Positions 8,908 through 17,404 of a DNA stretch of 49,914 bases are shown piece after piece. Positions within the stretch are counted from its first letter, which is position 1; every line of letters begins with the position of its first letter. The stretch is from Anaerolinea sp. (GTDB lineage Bacteria > Chloroflexota > Dehalococcoidia > Tepidiformales > Tepidiformaceae), in NCBI GenBank assembly GCA_013822275.1, contig PNKC01000018.1, positions 1 to 49,914 on the forward strand, in the 5' to 3' direction. The notes under the pieces were generated by a model. The model did not search any database, had not been told where the DNA came from, and saw only the letters and a program-made list of their open reading frames with translations. Position numbers and translations under genes: made by a program.

Positions 8908-9852
8908 ATGGCTGAATCCGCCGCCTTGAACCTGCCGGGTCTCGCCGCCCCGAGCCGGAGGCTGCCGTTCTTCGTCGATGTCTTGCGCCGCCTGGTGCGG
9001 GAGAAGCCCCTCGGACTTGTGGGGGCGATCCTTGTGGTGATGTTCCTCATCATGGCTATCGCCGCCCCCCTCATAGCCCCGTACGGGGACGCTCAGTTGG
9101 GCGCGGGCCGGAGGTTGGCCGGGCCGTCGGCTTCTAACATCTTCGGGACGGACAACCTCGGGCGAGACGTGTTCAGCCGGGTGGTCTACGGAGCCCGCGT
9201 CTCGATGACGATCGGCTTCCTGGCGATCTTTACCTCAACACTCATCGCGGTGACGATCGGCGTGCTCAGCGGCTATTTCGGGGGGGCAATCGACATTCTC
9301 GCCCAGCGCCTGGTGGACGCGTTCATGGCCTTTCCCGCGCTCGTCTTCCTGATCGCCGTAGGCGGCATGTTCATGGACGCCAGGATCCCCGGGCTGCCTG
9401 CTCAGGGGCTCTTCAGCACCAGGATCGTGATCCTCATCATTTCGCTCGGCCTCCTCTTCGGGGTGGGCAGTTCGCGCATTATTCGCGGCGCCACACTCAC
9501 CGTGAAAAGCTCGACCTACGTGGAAGCAGCGCGCGCGACGGGAGCCACACACGCCCGCCTGATCTTCGTCCACGTGCTGCCGAATGTCATGGCCCCCGTG
9601 ATCACGCTGGCAACGCTCGGGCTTGGAGGCGTAATCCTGGCCGAAGCCGGGCTGGCCTTCCTGGGACTGAGCGTGCCGCCGGACCAGGTGACCTGGGGCG
9701 GTATGCTCAGGAGCGAAGGGCGTTCGTTCATGGTCCAGGCGCCGTGGCTGGCGATCTTCCCCGGCCTCGCCCTCAGCCTCGCCGTGTTCGGCTTCAACAT
9801 GCTCGGGGACGCCCTCCGCGACCTTCTCGACCCGCGCCTGCGCACGCAGTAG
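8908..9852 (+). CDS. Peptide ABC transporter permease, DppC type
   Basis: 314 residues. The cytoplasmic lead VLRRLVREKPLGLVGAIL followed by a first membrane helix, then SNIFGTDNLGRDVFSRVVYG, is the DppC/OppC signature; the EAA loop is YVEAARATGATHARLIF. The C-terminal DALRDLLDPRLRTQ is typical. It pairs with the DppB-type protein. No ATPase gene follows: after a terminator-like hairpin the next gene is on the opposite strand, so the importer must use ATPases encoded elsewhere. Confidence 0.93.
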   Translation: MAESAALNLPGLAAPSRRLPFFVDVLRRLVREKPLGLVGAILVVMFLIMAIAAPLIAPYGDAQLGAGRRLAGPSASNIFGTDNLGRDVFSRVVYGARVSMTIGFLAIFTSTLIAVTIGVLSGYFGGAIDILAQRLVDAFMAFPALVFLIAVGGMFMDARIPGLPAQGLFSTRIVILIISLGLLFGVGSSRIIRGATLTVKSSTYVEAARATGATHARLIFVHVLPNVMAPVITLATLGLGGVILAEAGLAFLGLSVPPDQVTWGGMLRSEGRSFMVQAPWLAIFPGLALSLAVFGFNMLGDALRDLLDPRLRTQ

Positions 9853-9862
9853 CTGTCAGCTA

Positions 9863-9890
9863 CCAGCCACCAGCCACCAGCCACCAGCCA
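9863..9890. repeat. Period-7 tandem array (CCAGCCA x4)
   Basis: Four perfect copies of CCAGCCA directly after the permease stop, flanked by degenerate AGCTACC/AGCTACG units. It is one of four period-7 arrays in the window, each with a different unit. Confidence 0.8.
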
Positions 9891-9936
9891 CGAGCTACGA
9901 GCTACCAGCACAGGAGCGTGCGCCCTGGACGCCAGA

Positions 9937-9963
9937 CGGCCCCGGTCGGAGGAGCCGGGGCCG
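9937..9963 (+). terminator. Hairpin after the peptide transporter operon
   Basis: CGGCCCCGG at 9937-9945 pairs with CCGGGGCCG at 9955-9963 across a 9-nt loop. It lies between the dpp-like operon and the convergent SnoaL gene. There is no U-tract. Confidence 0.55.
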
Positions 9964-10007
9964 AAGGGCAGCGGTGGTAGCCGCGCCGCCGCCAGAGGTG
10001 GGAGGGA

Positions 10008-10448
10008 TCATCCTGCGGGCATCACTCCGAGCGCGCGGAGCAGTTCCATGGTGTCGAAGTAGTGCCGCATCTCCTTGATTCGCTCGCCTTCGAAGGTGAA
10101 GACTTCCACGCCATGGACGTCACCCTGACGGCCAGTGGGCGAGATGGCTCCCATCGGCCCTTCCAACGTCCCCCGGTGGGTCCCCGTCCAGGTGACCTCG
10201 ATGGCTACGCGGTTGCCCTCCGCGACTGTGTTGGTGACGGTGCCCTTCAGGTCAGGGAAGGCGGCTGTCCATTTTTTCAGCCCTTCGATGATTGCCTCGG
10301 GGCCTTTGATCATGCGGTTCGTGGCGTACTCCTGGTACGTCGCGTCTGGATGGACAGACTTGGCCCAGGCCGCCCAATCCTGGTTGGAGAACGCGCGGAC
10401 GTGCTCTTCGACGGTGCTGACTTCGTTCAGGCGGGTTGCGGCGCCCAT
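10008..10448 (-). CDS. SnoaL-like (NTF2-fold) protein
   Basis: 146 residues with the pattern of SnoaL-like ester/polyketide cyclase proteins: FSNQDWAAWAKSVHPDATYQEYATNRMIKG near the start, FPDLKGTVTNTVAEGNRVAIEVTWTGTHRG in the middle and FTFEGERIKEMRHYFD near the end. These are cone-shaped NTF2-fold proteins; many have isomerase, hydratase or cyclase activity, but many are uncharacterised. No polyketide cluster is present, so a cyclase role is not claimed. The gene converges on the peptide-transporter operon. Confidence 0.85.
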   Translation of the reverse strand: MGAATRLNEVSTVEEHVRAFSNQDWAAWAKSVHPDATYQEYATNRMIKGPEAIIEGLKKWTAAFPDLKGTVTNTVAEGNRVAIEVTWTGTHRGTLEGPMGAISPTGRQGDVHGVEVFTFEGERIKEMRHYFDTMELLRALGVMPAG

Positions 10449-10671
10449 GGTCCAGAGTCCTCCTTTACGGGTCTTACAGACTCAACGTAACGCCAGGGAT
10501 CGGGAAAGGATGGGCCCACCGGGCCGCCCAATTGGGCCGATCGGGCCATCCTTCCGCCCGGCTCCGCCTTCCGTGAGCGCGCTCACGCAGGCTATCGAAA
10601 TGACGAATTGCAGACACGCAGGTAGCCTTGCTAACCGGACGTGACCTCCTTCGCGACACAGGCGCGCCGCC

Positions 10672-12099
10672 ATGGGCGAAACTGTGACGATGACAGTCGC
10701 GAAGCCTTCGCTGAGCCTGCTCGATGTCGAACACCGCAGCCTGACAATCGGCCTGGTGCTGGCGGTCACCCTGGTGGCGTTCGAGGCGCTTGCGGTGGCG
10801 ACGATCATGCCCGAGGCGCGCGACGACCTCGGCGGCTTGCGCTTCTACGCATGGGCGTTCAGCGGGTTCCTGCTGGCGAGCCTCGTCTCGATCACCTGGG
10901 CGGGCGCGGAGTGTGACCGGCGAGGGCCGGCCCGGCCGATCACTGTTGCCCTGGTCCTCTTCGGCGCCGGCCTCGCGATCGCGGGGGCTGCGCCCGCGAT
11001 GCCAGTGTTGGTGGCCGGGCGGATCGTCCAGGGACTTGGCGCGGGCGCGCTGACATCGGTTGCCTACGTGGCGATTGGCCGCGGATACGATGAGGCGCTG
11101 CGGCCGCGCATGTTTGCCGTGCTTTCAAGCGCGTGGGTAATCCCGGGACTTGCCGGGCCCGTCGTGGCGGCGACGGTCGCGGAGCTTGTGGGCTGGCGGA
11201 TGGTTTTCGCGGGGCTGCTGCCGTTGCTCGTGGTGGCGGCCGTCCTCGTGATGCCCGCCCTCTCGCGGATGGGGCCCCCAGCCGTGCCCAGCGCGCAGCC
11301 CCAGCGGCTTTCGCGCGCGCTGCGGTTGACGGCGGGCGCGGGTTTGGTGCTGGCGGGCGTTTCCGCGCCCTCTGTCCTCCTGGCTGCCGTATTCGTGCCC
11401 GCTGGCCTGTTTCTGGCGGTGCCGGCATTCGTCCTGCTCATCCCGCCCGGGACGTTCGCCGCCCGGCGCGGCACCCCTGCGGCGGTCGCGGGGATGGGGC
11501 TGATCAACCTTGCGTTCTTCGGGACCGAAGCGTTCATCCCGCTGATGCTCACCTCCGTCCGTGAGACCTCCACGCTGTTTGTTGGCATCGTCCTCACGGG
11601 GACGACCCTCAGCTGGACGTCGGGTTCCTGGGTGACCGAACGGCTCAGCCGGCGGGGGCATCGACACGCGCTGGCGATGCCCGGCGCGCTGATCGTTGCT
11701 CTCGGTATCGCGGGCGTTGCCGTGGTAGTGGCTCCCGGCGTGCCGGTGGCTCTGGCTGCAGTGGCGTGGACGGTGGGCGGTTTGGGGATGGGGATGGCAT
11801 ATCCAACGTTTTCACTCACGGTGCTTGGCAACGCCACCGAGGGCGCGGAGGGGGCCGCCGCTTCGTCGATGAAGCTGGCGGAAGTACTTGGGCCCGCCGT
11901 GGGGATTGGGCTTGGCGGCGCCCTGATTGCCGCCGGGGAAAGCGCGGGCAACGAGGGCAGCGCCACCGCGCTGGTGTTCGCGGTCATGGCGGTGGTGGCT
12001 CTCGTTTGCGCCTTTGTTTCAACGCGGCTGGTGGTGGCGCGCGCCCATGGACGGCCCGCCGATGCGGCCTTAATCCCGCTCGCGGAGCAGCAGCCCTAG
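10672..12099 (+). CDS. MFS transporter (DHA2/EmrB-like)
   Basis: 475 residues with about 12 to 14 hydrophobic segments. The first helix reads VEHRSLTIGLVLAVTLVAFEALAV, then VATIMPEARDDLGG..YAWAFSGFLLAS, the usual N-terminal half of drug:H+ antiporters. GRIVQGLGAGALTSVAYVAIGRGY is the motif between TM4 and TM5. Probably a drug or metabolite exporter with unknown substrate. Alternative start at ATG 10690. No regulator is adjacent. Confidence 0.87.
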   Translation: MGETVTMTVAKPSLSLLDVEHRSLTIGLVLAVTLVAFEALAVATIMPEARDDLGGLRFYAWAFSGFLLASLVSITWAGAECDRRGPARPITVALVLFGAGLAIAGAAPAMPVLVAGRIVQGLGAGALTSVAYVAIGRGYDEALRPRMFAVLSSAWVIPGLAGPVVAATVAELVGWRMVFAGLLPLLVVAAVLVMPALSRMGPPAVPSAQPQRLSRALRLTAGAGLVLAGVSAPSVLLAAVFVPAGLFLAVPAFVLLIPPGTFAARRGTPAAVAGMGLINLAFFGTEAFIPLMLTSVRETSTLFVGIVLTGTTLSWTSGSWVTERLSRRGHRHALAMPGALIVALGIAGVAVVVAPGVPVALAAVAWTVGGLGMGMAYPTFSLTVLGNATEGAEGAAASSMKLAEVLGPAVGIGLGGALIAAGESAGNEGSATALVFAVMAVVALVCAFVSTRLVVARAHGRPADAALIPLAEQQP

Positions 12100-12187
12100 G
12101 CTACCTGACGAGCTGCGGCACGCCGCCGGGCGAGTTCTTGACCCGCTCCCACTCCTCCGCGGGTGGTCCCCAGATCGCCTCCACAAT

Positions 12188-12209
12188 CCTTGGTGCCTTG
12201 GTGGTTCAA
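12188..12209 (-). repeat. Single copy of the GAACCACCAAG dispersed repeat
   Basis: Read on the minus strand this is TTGAACCACCAAGGCACCAAGG, 12 bp after the stop of the LLM gene. It is the same sequence family as the inverted pairs at 29119-29261 and 34988-35070, but no partner copy was found close by. Confidence 0.75.
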
Positions 12210-12220
12210 ATCGCCTCGGT

Positions 12221-13414
12221 TCAAAGCTTCTCGACGACTTCTTCCTGGAAGAGGCGCATGGATTTGGCGATGGCGGCGCGGGGCATGAGGCCGTTGTACT
12301 GCCAGGCCATGACGTACTTCAGCGGCAGCCTTTCCAGCGTCTGCTCGACCTGGCGGCGGACGGTGGCCGGGCTGCCGACCCACATCAGGCCACGTTCGTG
12401 CATCACTTCCGGGGTGATCGACTTCGGGTCTTCGCCGGGCCAAGGGATGGCGCCACCGAAGCCGAAGGGGGAGAACCAGGCCGCGCCGACGAAGGCGCCG
12501 GAGTTGCGCCACAGCTCCCAGGCTTCCTCGTCGGTATCAGCGACCACGACATCGCGGAGGACGCCGATGCCCTCGCCGGGCGCGAGGTTGCGGCCGGCGG
12601 TGTTGGCTTCTTCGTGGTAGACCGAGAAGAGGAACGCTTCAAGTTCGTCGTTCACGGGGGCGAGGATGGGCTGGACGCCGTTACGGGCGCACCAGCGGAT
12701 GGTCGGTTCGCTGAAGCTGAAGGGCTGCATCATTGGCGGGTGCGGCTGCTGCAGCGGCTTCGGGACAACGCCGATTTCGCGGACGAAGCCGCCCTCCGCG
12801 CCGCGGCCCATGCGCGCCGTCGCTTCGAGGTCCCAGGGGATGTCCGGTGGCGGGATCTGCCAGAACTGCCCCGTGTAGCTGAAGGTGTCCTGTGTCCAGG
12901 CGAGCTTCACGATGGTGAAGAACTCTTCGAAGGCAGCGCGGTTGACGCGGTCCACCTCTTCATCGCGGGATTTCGAAGGCGCGGCGTGGACGTCGTGGTA
13001 CTGCTGGGCAAGGGTATCCACCCAGCGTCGCTGGTAGCCGCGAGCGAAGCCGGCAAAGGCACGGCCGCCGCTCATGTGGTCCAGCATCGCGATGTCTTCG
13101 GCCACTCGCAGCGGCGACGAGGCGGGCAGGACGATGCCAAGCTGGCCCACGCGGATGCGCTTCGTGTGGGCGGCGACGTAGGCGTCGAGCAGGACGGGGT
13201 TGTTCGAAATCTCGAAGCCTTCGATGTGGAAGTGGTGCTCCGTGAAGGCGATCGCGTCGTAGCCCAGGTCGTCTCCCACGATGGCGAGTTCCTTGAGGTC
13301 GCCGAGCATCTCCTGGTAGAGGGCGGGGTCGCGCCCGGCCATCCCACGCTCCATCTCGGCGCGGGTGCCGATGGAGGGGAGGAAGAAGAGGCCTGTCTGG
13401 AACGGCGCTGTCAT
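12221..13414 (-). CDS. LLM-class flavin-dependent oxidoreductase
   Basis: 397 residues, luciferase-like fold. The start TAPFQTGLFFLPSIGTRAEM is followed by DDLGYDAIAFTEHHFHIEGFEISNNP, the His-His strand typical of long-chain-type flavin oxidoreductases, and HTKRIRVGQLGIVLPASSPLRVAEDIAMLD. The C-terminus contains GSPATVRRQVEQTLERLPLKYVMAW. Acts with reduced flavin on an unknown substrate. The upstream in-frame extension to 13534 overlaps the divergent thioesterase promoter, so ATG at 13414 is chosen. Divergent from the FlK-like thioesterase across 78 bp, which probably holds both promoters. Confidence 0.9.
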   Translation of the reverse strand: MTAPFQTGLFFLPSIGTRAEMERGMAGRDPALYQEMLGDLKELAIVGDDLGYDAIAFTEHHFHIEGFEISNNPVLLDAYVAAHTKRIRVGQLGIVLPASSPLRVAEDIAMLDHMSGGRAFAGFARGYQRRWVDTLAQQYHDVHAAPSKSRDEEVDRVNRAAFEEFFTIVKLAWTQDTFSYTGQFWQIPPPDIPWDLEATARMGRGAEGGFVREIGVVPKPLQQPHPPMMQPFSFSEPTIRWCARNGVQPILAPVNDELEAFLFSVYHEEANTAGRNLAPGEGIGVLRDVVVADTDEEAWELWRNSGAFVGAAWFSPFGFGGAIPWPGEDPKSITPEVMHERGLMWVGSPATVRRQVEQTLERLPLKYVMAWQYNGLMPRAAIAKSMRLFQEEVVEKL

Positions 13415-13492
13415 GGGCCGGAATCTTACGCTACGGCCGATGGGCCGCGATGGGTCCCCAGCCGATATCATTCCACGTACTGGAGGGTTGAG

Positions 13493-13891
13493 ATGGCACT
13501 GGAAGATCTGAAAGTGGGCGCGACAGCGTCGCAATCAGTGGTCTGTGCGGCCGAGCACTTCGCCAGCCGGATCGTGGCGGGCACCCCGGACGTATTCAGC
13601 ACACCAGCCCTTGGAGCCCTGGTGGAGAAGACGGCGGCCGAATGGATTGGCAACCATCTCGCCCAGGAGCAGATGACGGTTGGGGCGCAGATCGTGATCA
13701 ACCACACGGCCGCCACGCCGGAGGGGATGACCGTCACCGCGGTTGTCACCCTCGCCGCCCTCGAAGGCCGCCGCATCGACTTCACCTGGACGGCCTCTGA
13801 CGGGGTGGACGAAGTTGGCACGGGCACGCACCAGCGCTTCGTGGTGGACAGGGCGCGGTTCGAACAGCGGCTCGCGCCAAAGCGGGGGTAG
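13493..13891 (+). CDS. FlK-like hotdog thioesterase
   Basis: 132 residues resembling fluoroacetyl-CoA-thioesterase-like proteins. Thr37 (in STP), Glu45 and His71 (in NHTAATPEG) sit where FlK has its Thr/Glu/His catalytic set, and EVGTGTHQRFVVDRARFEQRL is the conserved family ending. Fluoroacetate specificity is not implied: most relatives act on unknown acyl-CoAs. GGAGGG precedes the ATG. The last codons and the TAG stop fall inside an 18-bp repeat (13879-13896) found again at 14610, so the C-terminal KRG may be repeat-derived. Confidence 0.85.
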   Translation: MALEDLKVGATASQSVVCAAEHFASRIVAGTPDVFSTPALGALVEKTAAEWIGNHLAQEQMTVGAQIVINHTAATPEGMTVTAVVTLAALEGRRIDFTWTASDGVDEVGTGTHQRFVVDRARFEQRLAPKRG

Positions 13892-13896
13892 GTTCC
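13879..13896. repeat. 18-bp direct repeat, copy 1
   Basis: AAAGCGGGGGTAGGTTCC, identical to 14610-14627; the pair brackets the RAYT gene. This copy contains the thioesterase stop codon. The core GGGTAGGTTCC occurs a third time at 32552-32562, again containing a stop codon. Confidence 0.85.
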
Positions 13897-13938
13897 GAGG
13901 GACGGGGCCGTGCTTCGAAGGCAGATCCGGCAAACGCC

Positions 13939-13972
13939 CGTCCGTACCGCGCGCGACAGCAAGCGGTGGGCT
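13939..13972. repeat. 34-bp inverted repeat flanking RAYT, left copy
   Basis: Starts CGTCCGTACCGCGCG and ends AGCAAGCGGTGGGCT. Matches the reverse complement of 14561-14594 at 33 of 34 positions. Placement on both sides of a REP-associated tyrosine transposase is the classic arrangement of REP sequences with their transposase. Confidence 0.88.
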
Positions 13973-14017
13973 CGTGACCGAGTGACGGAGGCCGGGAGCC
14001 TGGGGTCAGACTTGTGG

Positions 14018-14023
14018 TATAAC
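14018..14023 (+). promoter_or_regulatory. -10-like hexamer before RAYT gene
   Basis: TATAAC, 8 nt before the ATG at 14032, with no Shine-Dalgarno sequence between. It fits the leaderless pattern seen elsewhere in the window. Confidence 0.4.
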
Positions 14024-14031
14024 GTCGCGGC

Positions 14032-14528
14032 ATGCCTGAAGCGCCGTTGGCCTATTTCTTGGCTTTCCGCACCTATGGCACCTGGCTCCCCGGCGATGAC
14101 CGAGGCTCGACTGACCGGCACCGACACGCACCCGGTGAGCCGTTCCTGCCAAAGGACGATTTCCGTCGAGGTTTCGCCGAACGTGCCATGAAGCACCACT
14201 CCTACGTCCTCACGGACGAGGGGCGGCAGTTGGTTGAGTCGAGCATCCGCCAGTCGTGCGCACTTCGAGGTTGGGAGCTGATGGCACTCAACGTCCGGAC
14301 GAACCATGTCCATGTTCTGGTGGCGGCCGGTGGAGGCCCCGAGCGGGTACTGGTGTCGTTGAAAGCCTGGGCCACCCGCGACCTCCGGGGGCGGGCCTCG
14401 CAGGGCCGGACCAAAAGGTATGGTCCCGCCACGGGAGCACCAGATATGTCTGGGACGAGCGAAGCCTAGAGGCAGTTTGGCGGTACGTCACGCATGGGCA
14501 GGAACTGGAGAAGCCCGGCGGAGGATAG
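14032..14528 (+). pseudogene. REP-associated tyrosine transposase (RAYT, Y1_Tnp), frameshifted
   Basis: RAYTs are single-copy HUH-type transposases that process REP palindromes. The N-terminal FLAFRTYGTWLPGDDRGS is the family opening, and RTNHVHVLVA supplies the HUH motif (His92, His94). The frame then continues to a poor C-terminus ending at 14469, while the correct tail (GPDQKVWSRHGSTRYVW, then VWRYVTHGQELEKPGGG to the TAG at 14526) is in the -1 frame. The switch maps to the GGGGG run at 14387-14391; one more G would restore RDLRGAGLAGPDQK. This is a one-base loss: true inactivation, a frameshift used in expression, or sequencing error. Flanked by 34-bp inverted repeats and 18-bp direct repeats. 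Confidence 0.85.
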
Positions 14529-14560
14529 CGGGGCTCAGCTGCCGAGCTGGGAGGTCTGGC

Positions 14561-14594
14561 AGCCCACCGCTTGCTGGCGCGCGCGGTACGGACG
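14561..14594. repeat. 34-bp inverted repeat flanking RAYT, right copy
   Basis: Starts AGCCCACCGCTTGCTGGCGC and is the reverse complement of 13939-13972 with one mismatch. Its 12-bp core GCTTGCTGGCGC recurs at 24516-24527. Confidence 0.88.
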
Positions 14595-14609
14595 GCAGCG
14601 CCTGGCGGC

Positions 14610-14627
14610 AAAGCGGGGGTAGGTTCC
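14610..14627. repeat. 18-bp direct repeat, copy 2
   Basis: Identical to 13879-13896. Together the two copies bracket the RAYT gene and its inverted repeats. Confidence 0.85.
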
Positions 14628-14648
14628 TGAGGCACGAGGCAGTCTCCG

Positions 14649-14683
14649 GCCAATGGCCAATGGCCAATGGCCAACAGCCAACG
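14649..14683. repeat. Period-7 tandem array (GGCCAAT)
   Basis: Three perfect GGCCAAT units followed by two degenerate ones, lying between the RAYT element and the 3' end of the PNPOx gene. Confidence 0.8.
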
Positions 14684-14689
14684 CCCTCC

Positions 14690-15154
14690 TCAGCCCGCCT
14701 GCCACTTCGTGTACGTTGGCGGCCATTCGTACTGTTCGCGCGGTTTGTAGGTGGCGAGGAGGGCGCGGTCGATGCCAAGTTCGAAGAGCTGGTCATGGTC
14801 GCCAACGGTCACTCCCAGGAGCCTTGTGGCCGCAACCACCGTTTCGCGGACAGCCAGATCTTCGTTCGCAATCGCGTTGCCGGAGAGCATGAACTCGTCG
14901 TCGCGGTCTTGCGGGCTGAGGGCGTGGAAGGCGTAGCGGCCGTCCCGGCGCAGGTCATGGCGCTTGGGCGAGGGCCCGATGAGCGCCCAGAGGTGGCCTT
15001 CGGCGATGACCGGGCAGAAGGGGTGGATGCGCGGTGCGCCGTCGCGGCGGATCGTCGCGAGATAGCCGAGTCCCGGTCCGAACTGGTAGATCAGGCTCCG
15101 GCCCGCGGCGGCCATCTCCGGCATCGCCGCTGCAAACTCGCTCCACGTCGCCAT
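14690..15154 (-). CDS. Pyridoxamine 5'-phosphate oxidase-like flavoprotein
   Basis: 154 residues of the split-barrel FMN-binding family. LGYLATIRRDGAPRIHPFCPVIAEGHLWALIG is the typical first half of the barrel, and KRHDLRRDGRYAFHALSP the cofactor-proximal loop. Members bind FMN, F420 or haem and reduce varied small molecules; true PNP oxidase activity is unlikely since the C-terminal PNPOx motif is absent. C-terminal residues PREQYEWPPTYTKWQAG are unusual but in frame. The SPFH gene is divergent. Confidence 0.85.
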   Translation of the reverse strand: MATWSEFAAAMPEMAAAGRSLIYQFGPGLGYLATIRRDGAPRIHPFCPVIAEGHLWALIGPSPKRHDLRRDGRYAFHALSPQDRDDEFMLSGNAIANEDLAVRETVVAATRLLGVTVGDHDQLFELGIDRALLATYKPREQYEWPPTYTKWQAG

Positions 15155-15251
15155 AGTGGGCCTCCCATTGATTCGGAATCCCGGAACGCTATCCGGGCTA
15201 CGCGACAGATCCCGTCGCGCGACTCCCGGTAGGCCGCCTCGCTCTATCGGC

Positions 15252-15257
15252 TATACT
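15252..15257 (+). promoter_or_regulatory. Probable -10 of the SPFH gene
   Basis: TATACT, 57 bp before the TTG start at 15315, between it and the divergent PNPOx gene. The -35 region is not clear. Confidence 0.4.
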
Positions 15258-15314
15258 CGCGCAGTCATCGGCTGTCCGCGGATTCAGCGAGCGGCGCCGG
15301 AAAGGTGGTCACCA

Positions 15315-16253
15315 TTGGCGGGGCTGATTGTCCTCGGAGTCGTCGTCCTCTTCCTCCTTATCGCCCTCTTCTCCGCCATATTCACGGTGGAGCAGCAGAC
15401 CGCGGCCGTCGTCGAGCGGTTCGGCAAGTTCGCACGGGTGGCGGGCCCAGGCCTGAACGCCAAAGTGCCGTTCATCGACCGCGTCGCCGGGCGCGTGAAC
15501 CTGCGCGTGCAACAGTTGGACGTGAACGTTGAGACCAAGACCCTCGACAACGTGTTCGTCCACACGCTTGTCTCTGTGCAGTACGTTGTCACGCGGGACA
15601 AGGTCTACGACGCCTTCTACAAGCTCGATGCGCCCACCACCCAGATCACGGCTTACGTCTTCGATACCGTCCGCGCGCGGGTCCCGAAGATCGAGCTGGA
15701 CGACGTGTTTGAACGGAAAGATGAAGTCGCCGACGCGGTGAAAGGCGAACTCTCCGAGGTAATGGACACGTTCGGCTACACCATCGTGAAGGCGCTCGTG
15801 ACGGACATCGACCCCGACAAGAAGGTGAAGGAGGCGATGAACGAGATCAACGCGGCGAAGCGAATGCGCGAAGCGGCCAGCGAACGGGGCGAAGCCGACA
15901 AGATCCTGAAGGTGAAAGCCGCCGAGGCGGAGGCTGAGAGCAAGGCCCTCCAGGGCAGGGGAATCGCCGACCAGCGCAAAGCGATCATCGACGGCCTGCG
16001 CGAGTCAGTCGATCAGTTCCAGCAGAGCATCTCCGGCACGAGTCCGGAGAGCATCATGCAGCTCGTGTTGATGACGCAGCACTACGACACGGTCAAAGAA
16101 GTGGGCGCGTCGTCTCACACGAACACGATCTTCATCCCCTACTCGCCCGGCGGGATGTCGGACCTCGCCGCCCAGATGCGCGACGCGATCATCATGGGGA
16201 ACGTGGCCGCGCCTGCAGTGGACATGTCGGCTCCACAGCACCCCGGCAGTTAA
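15315..16253 (+). CDS. SPFH/stomatin-like membrane protein
   Basis: 312 residues. One N-terminal membrane helix (LIVLGVVVLFLLIALFSAIF) is followed by the SPFH domain: FTVEQQTAAVVERFGKFARV, VPFIDRVAGRVNLRVQQLDV, VSVQYVVTRDKVYDAFYKL. A charged coiled coil (NAAKRMREAASERGEADKIL, then KAAEAEAESKALQGRGIADQ) follows, typical of stomatin/HflC relatives that oligomerise in membrane microdomains and control proteases or channels. A TTG start is chosen because GGAAAGG at 15299-15305 gives correct spacing and the membrane helix begins immediately; no ATG exists nearby in frame. No NfeD gene is adjacent. Confidence 0.9.
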   Translation: MAGLIVLGVVVLFLLIALFSAIFTVEQQTAAVVERFGKFARVAGPGLNAKVPFIDRVAGRVNLRVQQLDVNVETKTLDNVFVHTLVSVQYVVTRDKVYDAFYKLDAPTTQITAYVFDTVRARVPKIELDDVFERKDEVADAVKGELSEVMDTFGYTIVKALVTDIDPDKKVKEAMNEINAAKRMREAASERGEADKILKVKAAEAEAESKALQGRGIADQRKAIIDGLRESVDQFQQSISGTSPESIMQLVLMTQHYDTVKEVGASSHTNTIFIPYSPGGMSDLAAQMRDAIIMGNVAAPAVDMSAPQHPGS

Positions 16254-16283
16254 TAGCCTGCCCCTCATGGCGGGTCTCGCGAA

Positions 16284-16323
16284 GCAAGAAGAGGCCCCGT
16301 AGGGACACGGGGCCTCTTCTTGC
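16284..16323. terminator. Strong bidirectional terminator
   Basis: A perfect 17-bp stem (16284-16300 with 16307-16323) and a 6-nt loop, with A-rich left and T-rich right arm edges, sits between the convergent SPFH and Asp-rich genes. It can serve both transcripts. Confidence 0.9.
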
Positions 16324-16344
16324 AACTTGAGATTGCGGGCGGAG

Positions 16345-17148
<804 letters not shown>

Positions 17149-17259
17149 GGTGCAGGTTCCCTTTCGTTCGTGGCCCGCTGTGGAAGCGGTAGTGACAGGT
17201 TCGGGGGTTCGCCGTCCGGGTCTCAATTGGACGATCGTCGTAAGACCCGGTTGAACGAT

Positions 17260-17299
17260 TCAGACTGCACATCGCGCCAGCCCCCGAAAAGGAGTCGCC
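17260..17299 (-). promoter_or_regulatory. Shared 40-bp element upstream of poly-Asp gene (copy A)
   Basis: On the plus strand TCAGACTGCACATCGCGCCA (17260-17279), 8 unrelated bases, then AAAGGAGTCGCC (17288-17299). The same blocks with the same 8-bp gap occur at 19444-19483 upstream of the kinase gene; 31 of 32 block positions agree while the gap differs. Both copies have the same orientation relative to the downstream minus-strand gene. GACT and AGTC half-sites in opposite orientation lie 30 bp apart. This fits a regulator binding site or activator-dependent promoter. Confidence 0.7.
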
Positions 17300-17365
17300 G
17301 CCCTCGCACGCCAGGTCAAGGTTGCGGCAACACGCCGGCCGGAGAGCATCCCGGACGCCAGGAAG

Positions 17366-17382
17366 GCCCCGGCCGCCGGGGC
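17366..17382 (-). terminator. Hairpin after the NarL-type two-component operon
   Basis: GCCCCGG (17366-17372) pairs with CCGGGGC (17376-17382) around a 3-nt loop, 22 bp beyond the response-regulator stop. It would separate the two-component operon from the poly-Asp gene. Confidence 0.5.
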
Positions 17383-17404
17383 ATTCGCGGACCGGCGACT
17401 CCGC

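Noticed and set aside
10482-10560. Collagen-like Gly-Pro-Ile repeats on the minus strand (GPIGPIGRPGGP)
   Set aside because: Arises from a short GGGCC-rich palindromic stretch between two genes; there is no plausible gene around it.
12398-13480. Plus-strand extension upstream of the FlK-like thioesterase giving a nearly 500-residue protein
   Set aside because: The extension is antisense to the LLM oxidoreductase; GGAGGG and the family N-terminus place the true start at 13493.
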